64,000 nt of DNA, from NCBI RefSeq assembly GCF_024298965.1, contig NZ_CP085193.1, forward strand, positions 7,936,001 to 8,000,000. The letters run 5' to 3'. Source of the stretch: Streptomyces rapamycinicus NRRL 5491. GTDB taxonomy: Bacteria > Actinomycetota > Actinomycetes > Streptomycetales > Streptomycetaceae. The translations under genes and the position numbers were made by a program. Shown one piece after another: positions 55,032 through 63,957 of this stretch; positions within the stretch are counted from its first letter, which is position 1, and every line of letters starts with the position of its first letter. The notes under the pieces are model-generated. The model saw nothing but the letters and a program-made list of their open reading frames with translations, was not told where the DNA came from and ran no database searches.

Positions 55032-56222
55032 TTACCTTTCCAGGACCAGGGCGAGGCCCTGTCCGACGCCGATGCACAAGGTGGCCAGGCCCGTCCCCGA
55101 GCCACGGGCGGCGAGCTGATGGGCGACGGCACCGGCGAGCCGGGCGCCGGAGGCGCCGAGCGGATGGCCGATGGCGATGGCGCCGCCGTGCGGGTTGACG
55201 ATGTCGGGGTTCAGATCAGGCCATTCGGCGAGGCAGCCCAGCACCTGCGCGGCGAACGCCTCGTTGAGTTCGAGGGTGGCCAGATCGGCGAACGAGCGGC
55301 CCGCCTTGGCGAGGGCGCGGCGTACGGCCTCGACCGGGCCGAGCCCGAAGTACTGCGGCTCGATACCGGTGACGGCCGAGGCACCGATCCGCGCCAGGGG
55401 CTCACGTCCGGTGGCCTTCAGCCCCTCCTCGTCGACGAGCAGCAGCGCGGCCGCGCCGTCGTTGAGGGGCGAGGCGTTGCCCGCGGTGACGGTGCCGCCG
55501 GGCTTGCGGAAGGCGGGCTTGAGCTTGGCCAGGGCCTCGGTTGAAGTGTTCTCGCGGATGGTCTCGTCCCGTACGAGCCCGGTGTCCGGATACGGCAGCA
55601 CCTCGGCCTCGTACGCCCCGTCCTTCCACGCCCGCGCCGCCTTCTCATGGCTGGTGAGCGCGAACGCGTCCTGTGCCTCGCGGGTGATGCCGTGCTTGTC
55701 GGCGATCAGTTCGGCGCCCTCGCCGAGGGCGACGGTCCACTCGGGCGGCATGTCCGGGTTGGTCATCCGCCAGCCCAGGGTCGTGGAGTACATCTGCTGG
55801 TGCCCGGCGGGGAAGGCGCGTTCGGGCTTGGGCAGTACCCAGGGGGCGCGGCTCATCGACTCCACACCGCCCGCGAGCGCGATATGCGCGTCACCGACCG
55901 CGATCGCGCGGGCGGCCTGCAGCACGGCCTCCAGACCAGAGGCGCAGAGCCGGTTGACGGTCGCGCCGGGCACGGTGACGGGCAGTCCGGCCAGCAGCAC
56001 GGCCATGCGGGCGACGTCGCGGTTCTCCTCGCCCGCGCCGTTGGCGTTGCCGAAGTAGACGTCGTCGATGCGCGCCGGGTCCAGGGCGGGGGTGCGGGCG
56101 AGCAGGCCGCGCACCACATGGGCGGCCAGGTCGTCGGGGCGCACCCCGGACAGGGCGCCGCCGTACTTACCGATGGGGGTGCGGACGGCGTCGAGGATGT
56201 AGACATCACGCAGGGCGGTCAT
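55032..56222 (-). CDS. pcaF: Beta-ketoadipyl-CoA thiolase
   Basis: A 396-residue thiolase splitting 3-oxoadipyl-CoA into succinyl-CoA and acetyl-CoA. The acylated Cys is in NRLCASGLEAV. GGVESMSRAPW, the His in GGAIAIGHPLGASGAR, and the second Cys in LATLCIGVGQG are present. ATG 56222 overlaps the pcaJ stop (ATGA). It is the last step of the pathway. Confidence 0.94.
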   Translation of the reverse strand: MTALRDVYILDAVRTPIGKYGGALSGVRPDDLAAHVVRGLLARTPALDPARIDDVYFGNANGAGEENRDVARMAVLLAGLPVTVPGATVNRLCASGLEAVLQAARAIAVGDAHIALAGGVESMSRAPWVLPKPERAFPAGHQQMYSTTLGWRMTNPDMPPEWTVALGEGAELIADKHGITREAQDAFALTSHEKAARAWKDGAYEAEVLPYPDTGLVRDETIRENTSTEALAKLKPAFRKPGGTVTAGNASPLNDGAAALLLVDEEGLKATGREPLARIGASAVTGIEPQYFGLGPVEAVRRALAKAGRSFADLATLELNEAFAAQVLGCLAEWPDLNPDIVNPHGGAIAIGHPLGASGARLAGAVAHQLAARGSGTGLATLCIGVGQGLALVLER

Positions 56223-57004
56223 CGTGCGTCCTTTCCGGCGGCCTTCAGGGTGCGCAGCGCGGCCAGTTCGTCAGGGGTGGGTGGCTCGGTGGTGCCCACG
56301 GTGCCGGCGACGGTCAGCTCCCAGCCGGTGGCGGCCCGTACCCGCTCCACGGTGACGCCCGGGTGCACTTCGGTGAGCACCAGTTCGGCGGTGGCCGGGT
56401 CGGGGCGCAGGACGCCCAGGTCGGTGATGACGGCGGTGGGTCCGGCGCCCGGCATGCCGAGCTTCTTACGGTCGCCGGGGCCGCCGCCGTGGCCCAGGGT
56501 GGTCACGAAGTCCAGCCGCCGCACGAAGTTGCGGGTGGAGTGGCGCAGCACCATGAGCACCTTGCCGCAGTTGGAGGCGATCTCGGGGGCGCCGCCCGCG
56601 CCGGGGAGGCGGCCCTCGGGCTTGTCCGGGCCGCGGTCCACGACGGTGGTGTTGATGTTGGCGTAGCGGTCGACCTGGGCGGCGCCGAGGAAGCCGACGT
56701 CGATCCGGCCGCCCTGGAGCCAGTAGTTGAACATCTCCGGCACCGGGACCACCGCGTCGGCCGTCTCGGCGAGCTCGCCGTCGCCGATGGACAGCGGGAG
56801 CCGGGTGGGCTTGGAGCCGATGGTGCCCGACTCGTAGATGAGCACGAGGCCGGGGTTGACGGTGGCGCGGGCCAGGTTGGCGGCGGTGCTGGGGAGGCCG
56901 ATGCCGACGAAGCAGGTCCGCGCACTGGCCAGGGCGCGGGCGGCGTTGACCTCCATCAGCTCGTCGGATGTGAAGTCCGTCGTCCCGGCGGGGGTCGCGG
57001 TCAT
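56219..57004 (-). CDS. pcaJ: 3-oxoadipate CoA-transferase subunit B
   Basis: 261 residues. FVGIGLPSTAANLAR and VLIYESGTIGSKP carry the catalytic Glu of family I CoA transferases. FLGAAQVDRYANINTT and GGAPEIASNC follow. With PcaI it moves CoA from succinyl-CoA to 3-oxoadipate. ATG 57004 overlaps the pcaI stop (ATGA). Confidence 0.93.
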   Translation of the reverse strand: MTATPAGTTDFTSDELMEVNAARALASARTCFVGIGLPSTAANLARATVNPGLVLIYESGTIGSKPTRLPLSIGDGELAETADAVVPVPEMFNYWLQGGRIDVGFLGAAQVDRYANINTTVVDRGPDKPEGRLPGAGGAPEIASNCGKVLMVLRHSTRNFVRRLDFVTTLGHGGGPGDRKKLGMPGAGPTAVITDLGVLRPDPATAELVLTEVHPGVTVERVRAATGWELTVAGTVGTTEPPTPDELAALRTLKAAGKDAR

Positions 57005-57837
57005 CGGGTGAGAGCTCCCTCGCTGTTGCGCACGTTGTCGCGCACGTTCTCCTCGATCCACGTCAAGAACGCCTCACGGTCGCGGGCGATCGGGTCCCAT
57101 GCCTGGTAGAAGTCGTTGTCGCGGGTCGAATACCCGGTGGCGTAGGAGGGGTGGGCGCCGCCGGGGACGACCGAGACCGCGTCGATCACCCACGTCGGCA
57201 GGACGATCCCGCCGGGGCGTGGTGTGAGCTCCTCCACGATCTCCTCCACGGTCACCAGCACCCGGTCCGCCGCGAGCGCCGCCTCCTTCTGCACCCCGGT
57301 CAGCCCCCACATCTGTACATTGCCGGCCCGGTCGGCCTGCTGGGCGTGGATGACGGTGACGTCCGGGTTGAGCGCCGCGACGGCGGCCAGCTCCTCCCCG
57401 GTGAAGGGGCAGACGACGGTGGAGACGGTGTCCGTACGGGTCGGGATGTCGCTGCCGCGATAGCCCCGCAACACGGCGAACGGCAGCTTGGAGGCGCCCG
57501 CCACATAGCGGTTCGCCATGCCCGCGTGACTGTGCTCGTCCAGCTCCAGCGGCCGTGGCCAGCCGTTCTCGACGGCGTCACGGAAGCGGTGCAGCGAGCC
57601 CACGCCGGGGTTGCCGCCCCAGGAGAACACCAGCTTGCGGACGAGTCCGGCGCCGATGAGCTGGTCGTAGATGACGTCCGGGGTCATCCGGACGAGGGTC
57701 AGATCGGTGATGCCCTGGCGGATGACCTCGTGCGCGGCGGCGTACGGGATCAGGTGGGTGAATCCCTCCATCGCGACGGTGTCCCCGTCGTGGACGAGGT
57801 CCGCCACGGCGTCCTGCAGGCTTCGGATGTCGGCCAT
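57001..57837 (-). CDS. pcaI: 3-oxoadipate CoA-transferase subunit A
   Basis: 278 residues. The GDTVAMEGFTHLIPYAAAHE segment and KLVFSWGGNPGVGSLHRFRD match the A subunit of the GctA/PcaI group. ATG 57837 has GGAG six bases upstream; the longer frame from 57903 is rejected. It is the first gene of the pca operon, divergent from the MarR gene. Confidence 0.92.
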   Translation of the reverse strand: MADIRSLQDAVADLVHDGDTVAMEGFTHLIPYAAAHEVIRQGITDLTLVRMTPDVIYDQLIGAGLVRKLVFSWGGNPGVGSLHRFRDAVENGWPRPLELDEHSHAGMANRYVAGASKLPFAVLRGYRGSDIPTRTDTVSTVVCPFTGEELAAVAALNPDVTVIHAQQADRAGNVQMWGLTGVQKEAALAADRVLVTVEEIVEELTPRPGGIVLPTWVIDAVSVVPGGAHPSYATGYSTRDNDFYQAWDPIARDREAFLTWIEENVRDNVRNSEGALTR

Positions 57838-57937
57838 CGTCACTCCGCGGGTCGGGATGCTCAGTGTGCTGACTAATGTGGTGTCGGTTTCGCACGCTGC
57901 CATTGGCCGGTGCGCTCGTCAAGGGAGTCTAGGTCGA

Positions 57938-57955
57938 ATGTCGGCCTCTCGACAT
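57938..57955 (-). promoter_or_regulatory. Probable PcaV operator
   Basis: ATGTCG and CGACAT form a perfect inverted repeat around 6 nt, between the divergent pcaI and MarR genes. The position fits repression of pca by the MarR protein, relieved by protocatechuate as established for S. coelicolor PcaV. Confidence 0.6.
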
Positions 57956-58020
57956 GGGGTCTTCCACAGGGCAGAATCACTCAGTGCACGGAGTAATGGG
58001 CGGAAGCCGGGAGGCACGGC

Positions 58021-58461
58021 ATGGGCGGCGCGGTCGATCTGAACACGCACCCCGGGCATCTGGCCCGCCGCTTCCAGCAGGCGCACTCACTGCTGTGGGG
58101 CGCGATGGTCTCCGAGGAAACCACCTCGCCGCAGTTCGCGGTGGTCAACGTGCTGGTCGAGAAGCCGGACATCGACCAGCGGACGCTGAGCGAACACGTC
58201 CACCTCGACCGCTCCACCATCGCCGACCTGGTCGCCCGGCTGGCCCGGCGCGGCCTGCTGGAGCGGGTGCGCGACCCGAACGACGGCCGCCGCAACGTCC
58301 TGCGGCTGACGGAGGAGGGCATCCGGGTCCACCGAAAGCTGGTCACCCGGACGTCCCGGATGAACCGGGTCTTCCTCGCGCCGCTGGACGAGGCGGAGCG
58401 GGAGACCCTGCTGCGGCTGATCGCGCGGGTCGCGGACGCGGCGGAGGAGCTGCGGGCGTAG
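58021..58461 (+). CDS. pcaV: MarR-family regulator of pca genes (PcaV-like)
   Basis: 146 residues. The winged helix includes LSEHVHLDRSTIADLVARLARRG then LLERVRDPNDGRRNVLRLTEEG, with the conserved Arg-Asp-Arg wing. The N-terminus HPGHLARRFQQAHSLLWGAM matches the PcaV type. GGGAGG precedes ATG 58021. The location divergent from pcaI and a palindrome in the shared region make it the pca repressor with protocatechuate as likely ligand. The ligand is known for the S. coelicolor protein and inferred here. Confidence 0.88.
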   Translation: MGGAVDLNTHPGHLARRFQQAHSLLWGAMVSEETTSPQFAVVNVLVEKPDIDQRTLSEHVHLDRSTIADLVARLARRGLLERVRDPNDGRRNVLRLTEEGIRVHRKLVTRTSRMNRVFLAPLDEAERETLLRLIARVADAAEELRA

Positions 58462-59139
58462 GCGCGCGGGGGTCTTTCCCCTCCCCGCCCCTTCCCGAAA
58501 CCGGGGCTCCGCCCCAGCCCCCGGATCGGGGCTCCGCCCCGGGCCCCGGATCGGGGCTTTGCCTCGGGCTCCGGATCGGGGCTTTGCCTCGGGCTCCGGA
58601 TCGGGGCTTTGCCTCGGGCTCCGGATCGGGGCTTTGCCTCGGGCTCCGGATCGGGGCTTTGCCTCGGGCTCCGGATCGGGGCTTTGCCTCGGGCTCCGGA
58701 ACCGGGGCTTTGCCCCGGGCCCGGGCTTCGCCTCAGACCCCGGACCCTGGGCTTGGCCCCGGACCCTGGGCTTGGCCCCGGACCCTGGGCCTGGCTCCGG
58801 CCCCCGGTCCGGGCTCTGCCTCAGCCTGCGGATCGAGGCTCCGCCCTTTCCCGCGGCATCGATATGCGTGCCTCCGCCGCGTGGCGGGGCGCTGCCCCGG
58901 GCCCCGGGTCCAGGGGCGGATGCCCCAGCCCGGGCCGGGGCATCCGCCCCTTCTCGCAGCATCGATATGCGGCTCCGCCCGGACCCGGGGGCGGCGAGCG
59001 ACCGTCGCCGTCGTGAACGCCTGCACCGGCGGATGATGGGGCGGGCGCCCGCGCACGTTCGGGTCGTCCGGTCCGGGGTCTGGGGCGGAGCCCCCAGTTT
59101 CGGGAAGGGGCGGGGCGGGGAGCAAGCCCGCCGCAGGCG
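58462..59139. repeat. Expanded GC-rich intergenic element E
   Basis: The left end (about 58462-58500, TTTCCCCTCCCCGCCCC) and right end (59098-59139) are imperfect inverted copies of the element A ends. The interior is stretched by tandem repeats, and the last 100 bp match element B. It occupies the convergent gap between the MarR gene and the HemK-like gene. No gene is supported. Confidence 0.7.
58546..58695. repeat. Six identical 25-bp tandem repeats
   Basis: Six perfect copies of a 25-bp unit beginning CCGGATCGGGGCTTTG, with diverged copies on both sides (58521-58545 and from 58696). There are no spacers, so it is not a CRISPR array. Confidence 0.9.
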
Positions 59140-59949
59140 TCACGGACCGGAGGCCGCTGGCCTGGTGCCGATGATGACCGTGGCGTCCAGCTCGTCGCAT
59201 TCGGCCAGCCGTGGCTCCATCCCGCCCTCCGCCACGATGGCCATCGCCGTGGCCGCCTGCCGTCCGCTCGTCTCGAAGAGCAGGGAGCCGCCCGGGGTCA
59301 GCCAGCCGCCCGCCCCGGCGGTCACCCGGCGCAGGACGTCCAGCCCGTCCGCCCCGCCGTCCAGCGCCACGCGCGCCTCGTGGACCCGGGCCTCCGGCGG
59401 CAGCAGCCCGACCTCCTCGGTGGGCACGTACGGGACGTTGGCCAGCAGGACGTCCACGCGGCCGCGCAGCGCGGCGGGCAGCGGCTCGTAGAGGTCGCCC
59501 TCGTACACCGTGCCGCCCGCCGCCCCCACGTTGCGCCGCGCGCAGCGCACCGCGACGGGGTCGATATCGGCCGCGTACAGCTCCACCCCGCCCGAGCCCG
59601 AGCCCGAGGCCAGCGCGGCGCCCAGCGCGCCCGAGCCGCAGCACAGATCGACCACGACGGCCCCGGGCCGGGCCAGCGGTACGGCCTGCTCGACCAGGAA
59701 CTCGGTGCGTCGGCGCGGTACGAAGACCCCGGGGTCGATGGATATCCGAAGCCCCCGGAACTCCGCCCAGCCGAGTACGTGCTCCAGCGGCAGCCCGGCG
59801 GCGCGCCGGTCCACCATGGCGTCGATCTCGGCCGGAACGTGGCCCATGGAAAGGATCAGCCGCGCCTCGTCCTCGGCGAACACGCACCCGGCGGCGCGGA
59901 GTCTGGTGACGACGGCGGAGAGGGTGACAAGTGAAGGTGAAGCCGACAT
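59140..59949 (-). CDS. HemK/PrmC-like protein N5-glutamine methyltransferase
   Basis: A 269-residue SAM-dependent methyltransferase. A short N-terminal helical part with GLPLEHVLGWAEFRGLRI, then FVPRRRTEFLVEQA, and the SAM site VVDLCCGSGALGAALA. The catalytic motif reads LLANVPYVPTEEV, with Val replacing the first Pro of the usual NPPY, as in the putative second PrmC group of actinobacteria. The substrate is therefore uncertain; release factors are the family norm. ATG 59949. Confidence 0.85.
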   Translation of the reverse strand: MSASPSLVTLSAVVTRLRAAGCVFAEDEARLILSMGHVPAEIDAMVDRRAAGLPLEHVLGWAEFRGLRISIDPGVFVPRRRTEFLVEQAVPLARPGAVVVDLCCGSGALGAALASGSGSGGVELYAADIDPVAVRCARRNVGAAGGTVYEGDLYEPLPAALRGRVDVLLANVPYVPTEEVGLLPPEARVHEARVALDGGADGLDVLRRVTAGAGGWLTPGGSLLFETSGRQAATAMAIVAEGGMEPRLAECDELDATVIIGTRPAASGP

Positions 59950-60112
59950 GGAAGCCTGGAAGCCTTTCGGGATTCCTGAGGGCGCTCCCGGCAGTCAGCT
60001 ATCCCGTGTATCCCCGCGGCGAGAGCACCCAGCCTGAACTGGCGTTGATGGGTCTCACCTCCTCGGTCGTACGGGTGGGGCCACAGTACCCGATACCCCG
60101 GCGCCGTGGCGG

Positions 60113-61210
60113 TCACGGTGCGTCCGGGGCACGGAAGGTGCGCCGGTACGCCGACGGGGCGACCCCCGCCTCCGCCGCCAGATGCCGACGCAGCGAGGTG
60201 GCGGTGGCGAAGCCGACCTCGTGGGCGACCCGTTCCACCGGCAGGTCACTGGACTCCAGCAGGCGCCGCGCCCGCCGCAGCCGCTGCTGGGTCAGCCAGC
60301 GGCCGGGGCTCAGACCGGTCTCCTCCCGGAAGCGCCGGGCGAAGGTACGGGTGCTCATCGCCGCGTGTGCGGCCAACTCGTCCAGCGACAGCGGCAGTTC
60401 CAGCCGCTGCAGCGCCCAGTCGCGGGTCGGCCCGGTGCCGGTGCCGCCCGCCGGCGGCAGCGGCCGCTCGATGTACTGCGCCTGCCCGCCGTCCCGGTAC
60501 GGCGGTACGACGCAACAGCGGGCGACCTGGTTGGCCACCTCGCTGCCGTGGTCCTGGCGCACCAGGTGCAGGCAGACGTCGACACCGCTCGCCGCCCCGG
60601 CGGAGGTCAGCACGTCACCGTGGTCGACGAAGAGCACACCGGCGTCGAGCTCGACCCGGGGGAACAGCTCCCGGAAGTGGTCGCCGAGCGCCCAGTGGGT
60701 GGTGGCCCGGCGCCCGTCCAGGAGACCGGCGGCGGCCAGCAGGAAGGCGCCGGTGCAGATGGACACCAGACGGGTGCCGGGGCGGACGCGGGACAGGGCG
60801 GCGAGGGCCTGCGGGTCCGGGGCGGCGGCCGAGGCCCGGGAGATCGCGTACGGAGGGATGACCACGGTGTCCGCCTCGGCCAGCACCTCGGGACCGTGCC
60901 CGGGGGTGACGGTCAGGTCGGAGTCGGTGCGCACGGGCCGCCCGTCCGCGCTCGCGGACAGCACCTCGTAGCGGCCGTCGGCGGACCCCAGGACCCGGTG
61001 CGGGATGCCGAGTTCGAAGGGGTAGACGCCGTCGAGGGCGAGGACGACGACCTTGTGGGCGCCGGGCCGCGGGGCCGGGTGCATCAGACGGTCCAGTCCG
61101 GCCGCGCGGCCGGCGAGGTCACGGGCCCGGGAGGGCGCGGCGGACGCGGCACTGGGGCCGGGAGTGCCGTGGGCTCCGGGAACGCGGCGGGCGGCAGGGG
61201 CGATGGTCAT
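60113..61210 (-). CDS. GlxA-family AraC-type regulator with DJ-1/PfpI domain
   Basis: 365 residues. About residues 50-220 form a DJ-1/PfpI-like domain: KVVVLALDGVYPFELG, VSICTGAFLLAAAGLLDGRRATTHW with the nucleophile-type Cys, and VLTSAGAASGVDVCLHLV. The C-terminal 110 residues are AraC HTH repeats: LDELAAHAAMSTRTFARRF and VERVAHEVGFATATSLRRHL. ATG 61210 gives a 42-residue Ala/Pro-rich lead; ATG 61084 is an alternative with a weak ribosome site. It is divergent from the oxidoreductase at 61281, which it probably regulates. Confidence 0.88.
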   Translation of the reverse strand: MTIAPAARRVPGAHGTPGPSAASAAPSRARDLAGRAAGLDRLMHPAPRPGAHKVVVLALDGVYPFELGIPHRVLGSADGRYEVLSASADGRPVRTDSDLTVTPGHGPEVLAEADTVVIPPYAISRASAAAPDPQALAALSRVRPGTRLVSICTGAFLLAAAGLLDGRRATTHWALGDHFRELFPRVELDAGVLFVDHGDVLTSAGAASGVDVCLHLVRQDHGSEVANQVARCCVVPPYRDGGQAQYIERPLPPAGGTGTGPTRDWALQRLELPLSLDELAAHAAMSTRTFARRFREETGLSPGRWLTQQRLRRARRLLESSDLPVERVAHEVGFATATSLRRHLAAEAGVAPSAYRRTFRAPDAP

Positions 61211-61280
61211 GGCAGGAATGTATCGGAGGCTGACCTTCTGGCCATCGTCCCGGACCGGATCGTACGGCCAGGATCGGGAC

Positions 61281-62318
61281 ATGACTTCGACGGACACCCC
61301 TGAGAACCTCGCCGCCCCGGACCCTGGGGCCGCCCCGGACCCGGCCGCCGCCCCGGACCCGGCCGCCGCCCCGGACGGCGCCCCCGTGATGCTCGCCCTG
61401 CACCAGACGGCCCTCGGCGGCCCCGAGGTCCTGCGGCTGACCGAACTTCCGCGGCCCGCGCCCGGCCCCGGGGAGATCCTCGTCGCCGTGCACGCGGCCG
61501 GACTCAACCCCACGGACTTCAAGCACCGCGCGCTGAGCATCTTCCTGCCGCCCCCGCCGCTGACCCTCGGCTGGGACGTCTCCGGCACCGTCGTGGAGAC
61601 CGGTTTCGGCGTCACCCTCTTCCAGCCCGGTGACGAGGTGTTCGGCATGCTGCCCTACCCGTACGGGGCCGGCTCCCACGCCGAGTACGTGACCGGCCCC
61701 ACCCGCGCCTTCGCCGCCAAGCCCGCCGGGATCGACCACGTCCAGGCGGCCGCGCTGCCGCTGGCCGCGCTCACCGCCTGGCAGGCCCTCGTGGAGACCG
61801 CGGGCCTCCGGGCCGGGCAGCGGGTGCTGATCCACGCCGCGGCGGGCGGTGTCGGCCATCTCGCCGTACAGATCGCCAAGGAGCGCGGCGCGCACGTCAC
61901 CGGGACGGCGAGCGCCCCCAAACACGACTTCCTGCGCGAGCTCGGCGCGGACGCCTGCGTCGACCACCGCTCCGAGGACTTCACCGACATCGAGGAGCGC
62001 TACGACGTCGTGCTCGACGCCCTCGGCGGGGAGACCGCCACCCGCTCCGTGGGCGTACTCCGCCCCGGCGGCACCCTCGTCTCCCTGGTGCCGGGCGCCC
62101 AGGACACCCGGGCGGCGGCGGAGAAGGCACGGGTACGCGCCGTCACCCTGCTCGTCGAGCACGACCAGGCCGGGATGCGCGCCATCGCCGAACTCGTCGA
62201 CCGGGGCAGGCTCCGCGCCCACGTCTCCGGCACCTTCCCCCTCGCCGAAGGCGCCCGGGCCCATGTCCAGGGGGAGACGGGCCGCACCACGGGCAAACTG
62301 GTCATCACCGTGCGCTGA
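61281..62318 (+). CDS. NADP-dependent quinone-oxidoreductase-like MDR enzyme
   Basis: A 345-residue zinc-free medium-chain dehydrogenase/reductase. LTELPRPAPGPGEILVAVHAAGLNPTD is the N-terminal barrel. LTLGWDVSGTVVETG and the nucleotide motif VLIHAAAGGVGHLAVQIAKERGA follow. The GHE/Cys zinc ligands are absent, as in QOR. The first 30 residues hold APDPAA repeats from an 18-bp tandem repeat. ATG 61281 follows AGGATCGGGAC. The substrate is unknown; it may be an induced stress reductase. Confidence 0.88.
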   Translation: MTSTDTPENLAAPDPGAAPDPAAAPDPAAAPDGAPVMLALHQTALGGPEVLRLTELPRPAPGPGEILVAVHAAGLNPTDFKHRALSIFLPPPPLTLGWDVSGTVVETGFGVTLFQPGDEVFGMLPYPYGAGSHAEYVTGPTRAFAAKPAGIDHVQAAALPLAALTAWQALVETAGLRAGQRVLIHAAAGGVGHLAVQIAKERGAHVTGTASAPKHDFLRELGADACVDHRSEDFTDIEERYDVVLDALGGETATRSVGVLRPGGTLVSLVPGAQDTRAAAEKARVRAVTLLVEHDQAGMRAIAELVDRGRLRAHVSGTFPLAEGARAHVQGETGRTTGKLVITVR

Positions 62319-62354
62319 GGCGGGACGGCTCGAAGGCCTCCCGGGCGATCGCGC

Positions 62355-63287
62355 TCAGCTCACGAGCGCCTCGTACCGCACCCCCGTCAGCCGCTCGGAC
62401 GCGGCCCACAGCCCCCGCCCCGCCGTGTCGCTGAGCGTCCACTTCGCACGGGCCGAACGGATGGGGGAGCCGCGCAACAGCCCCTGGAGCGGCGGGCCGA
62501 AGAAGTCGTCCTGGCGGACGTCCGGGCCGGTCGCCGCGTACAGGACGGGGAGCGTGCCCTGCTCCGGGGTCTGGGCGAAATAGCGGTTGCCGATCTCCAT
62601 GAACCGCTCCTTCCCCCGGTGGCCCTCCATCTTCGGCGCGGCGGACATGAGGTTGGTCGCGGCGTAGCCGGGGTGCGCGGCGGCCGCCACGAGGCGGACG
62701 CCCGCCGCGCGCAGCCGGTGGGCGAGTTCGTGGGTGAACAGGAGATTGGCGGACTTGGAGCGGGCGTAGGCGACCCAACGCCGGTACCCCCGCTCCATGT
62801 TCAGGTCGCGCGGGTCCACCGTCCCCAGCATGTGCATAAAGCTGGAGACGGTGACCACCCGCGCCCCCGGGCCCGCCTCCAGCAGCCTCGGCAGCAGCAG
62901 CCCGGTCAGCGCGAAGTGGCCCAGGTGGTTGACGCCGAACTGCATCTCGAAGCCATCGGCGGTCCTGCGGTGCGGAAGGGCCATCACGCCCGCGTTGTTG
63001 ATCAGCAGATCGAGCCGGTCGCCCTTGTGCCCGGCCGCGAAGGCCCGTACGGACGTCAGGTCCGCGAGGTCCAGCGGCGCGACCTCCACCCGCGCGCCCG
63101 GCGCCTGCGCCCGGATCCGCTCAGCCGCCTCGTCCCCCCGCTTCTCGCTGCGGCACCCGAGCACCACCCGCGCACCGCGCCGCGCCAACTCCCGGGCGGT
63201 GACGAAGCCGAGCCCGCTGTTGGCGCCGGTCACGACCGCGGTGCGGCCGGTCTGATCAGGGATGTCGCTCGCGGTCCAGCCCTTCAT
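62355..63287 (-). CDS. SDR-family oxidoreductase (retinol-dehydrogenase-like)
   Basis: 310 residues. TAVVTGANSGLGFVTARELA is the cofactor motif. LDLLINNAGVMALPHRRTADGFEMQFGVNHLGHF, then VVTVSSFMHMLG (Ser) and YARSKSANLLFTHEL (Tyr-x-x-x-Lys) give a complete catalytic set. NAD(P)H-dependent reduction of an unknown carbonyl compound. ATG 63287. It is convergent with the oxidoreductase at 61281. Confidence 0.92.
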   Translation of the reverse strand: MKGWTASDIPDQTGRTAVVTGANSGLGFVTARELARRGARVVLGCRSEKRGDEAAERIRAQAPGARVEVAPLDLADLTSVRAFAAGHKGDRLDLLINNAGVMALPHRRTADGFEMQFGVNHLGHFALTGLLLPRLLEAGPGARVVTVSSFMHMLGTVDPRDLNMERGYRRWVAYARSKSANLLFTHELAHRLRAAGVRLVAAAAHPGYAATNLMSAAPKMEGHRGKERFMEIGNRYFAQTPEQGTLPVLYAATGPDVRQDDFFGPPLQGLLRGSPIRSARAKWTLSDTAGRGLWAASERLTGVRYEALVS

Positions 63288-63463
63288 CGCGCGCTCCTTC
63301 GCGGTCTTTCGCGTCTGTCGCGGCCTGCGCTACGCGCCGGTAGCCCCTGTGTCCGGCGACAGCCTAAGGGCGGGGTGCCGAAGGTGCGAGGTGTACGGAA
63401 CACGCATCGTGATACCGCGCCGCGCCTGCCGGGGTTGCTCGGGTCGGTCGGGTGCGGCGCCGT

Positions 63464-63834
63464 CTCGCGCCTTCGGCGCAAATTGAGCAGCGGGGCAGGG
63501 GGTGCCCGGCGCGGGCCGCGTCGCCGACCGCCGGGCTGGTGGGGGCGGGCGCCGGGGGCGGCTCCGGCGCTCGCGGGCTGGGACCGTTGCCGGGCTGCCG
63601 CGATGCGGGGTACCCCTTGGAAAATGGTTGACGAATTAGTTGCTTCAGATCAAGCGTTTTTCCAAGGGGTACCCGGAAGGGCCGCCCCGGCACCCACCGC
63701 TCGCAGTCCGGAGGCGCCTCGGGTGCCGAAGGGGGAAGCCGCCACCGGCGTTCACACCCGCCGACCCGGCACCCGGCGACGGCGCCGCGCTCCCCACTCC
63801 CTGCCCCGCTGCTCAATCGCGCCGAAGGCGCGAG
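63464..63834. repeat. Large mirror-like inverted repeat element
   Basis: A 37-nt arm at 63464-63500 (CTCGCGCCTTCGGCGC...) and a 36-nt arm at 63799-63834 are near-perfect complements. The sequence between them stays roughly symmetric around an AT-rich centre with a perfect 17-bp hairpin. The 63288-63957 gap contains this element and no gene that I can support. Confidence 0.75.
63608..63674. repeat. Central 17-bp hairpin with AT-rich loop
   Basis: GGGTACCCCTTGGAAAA (63608-63624) pairs exactly with 63658-63674 around a 33-nt loop of unusually low GC content. It is followed by no T run. It lies at the centre of the larger inverted repeat. Confidence 0.8.
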
Positions 63835-63957
63835 CCGAAAGCGGCGCCCGACCGAGCGCGGTAGCCCCGCGCACCCCGTAGGCGGCGGGGTGGCTGTCGG
63901 AGCCATGAGCGATGATCTGCCCATGGCGTATGCGACGGGGGATACGGGGGGCGTCCG

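Noticed and set aside
58521..58720. CRISPR-like repeat array
   Set aside because: Repeats are directly adjacent with no spacers and no cas genes nearby; it is a minisatellite.
63622..63690. Small frame starting MVDELVASDQAFFQG within the central hairpin
   Set aside because: No ribosome site precedes it and the bases are explained by the inverted repeat; it is not supported as a gene.
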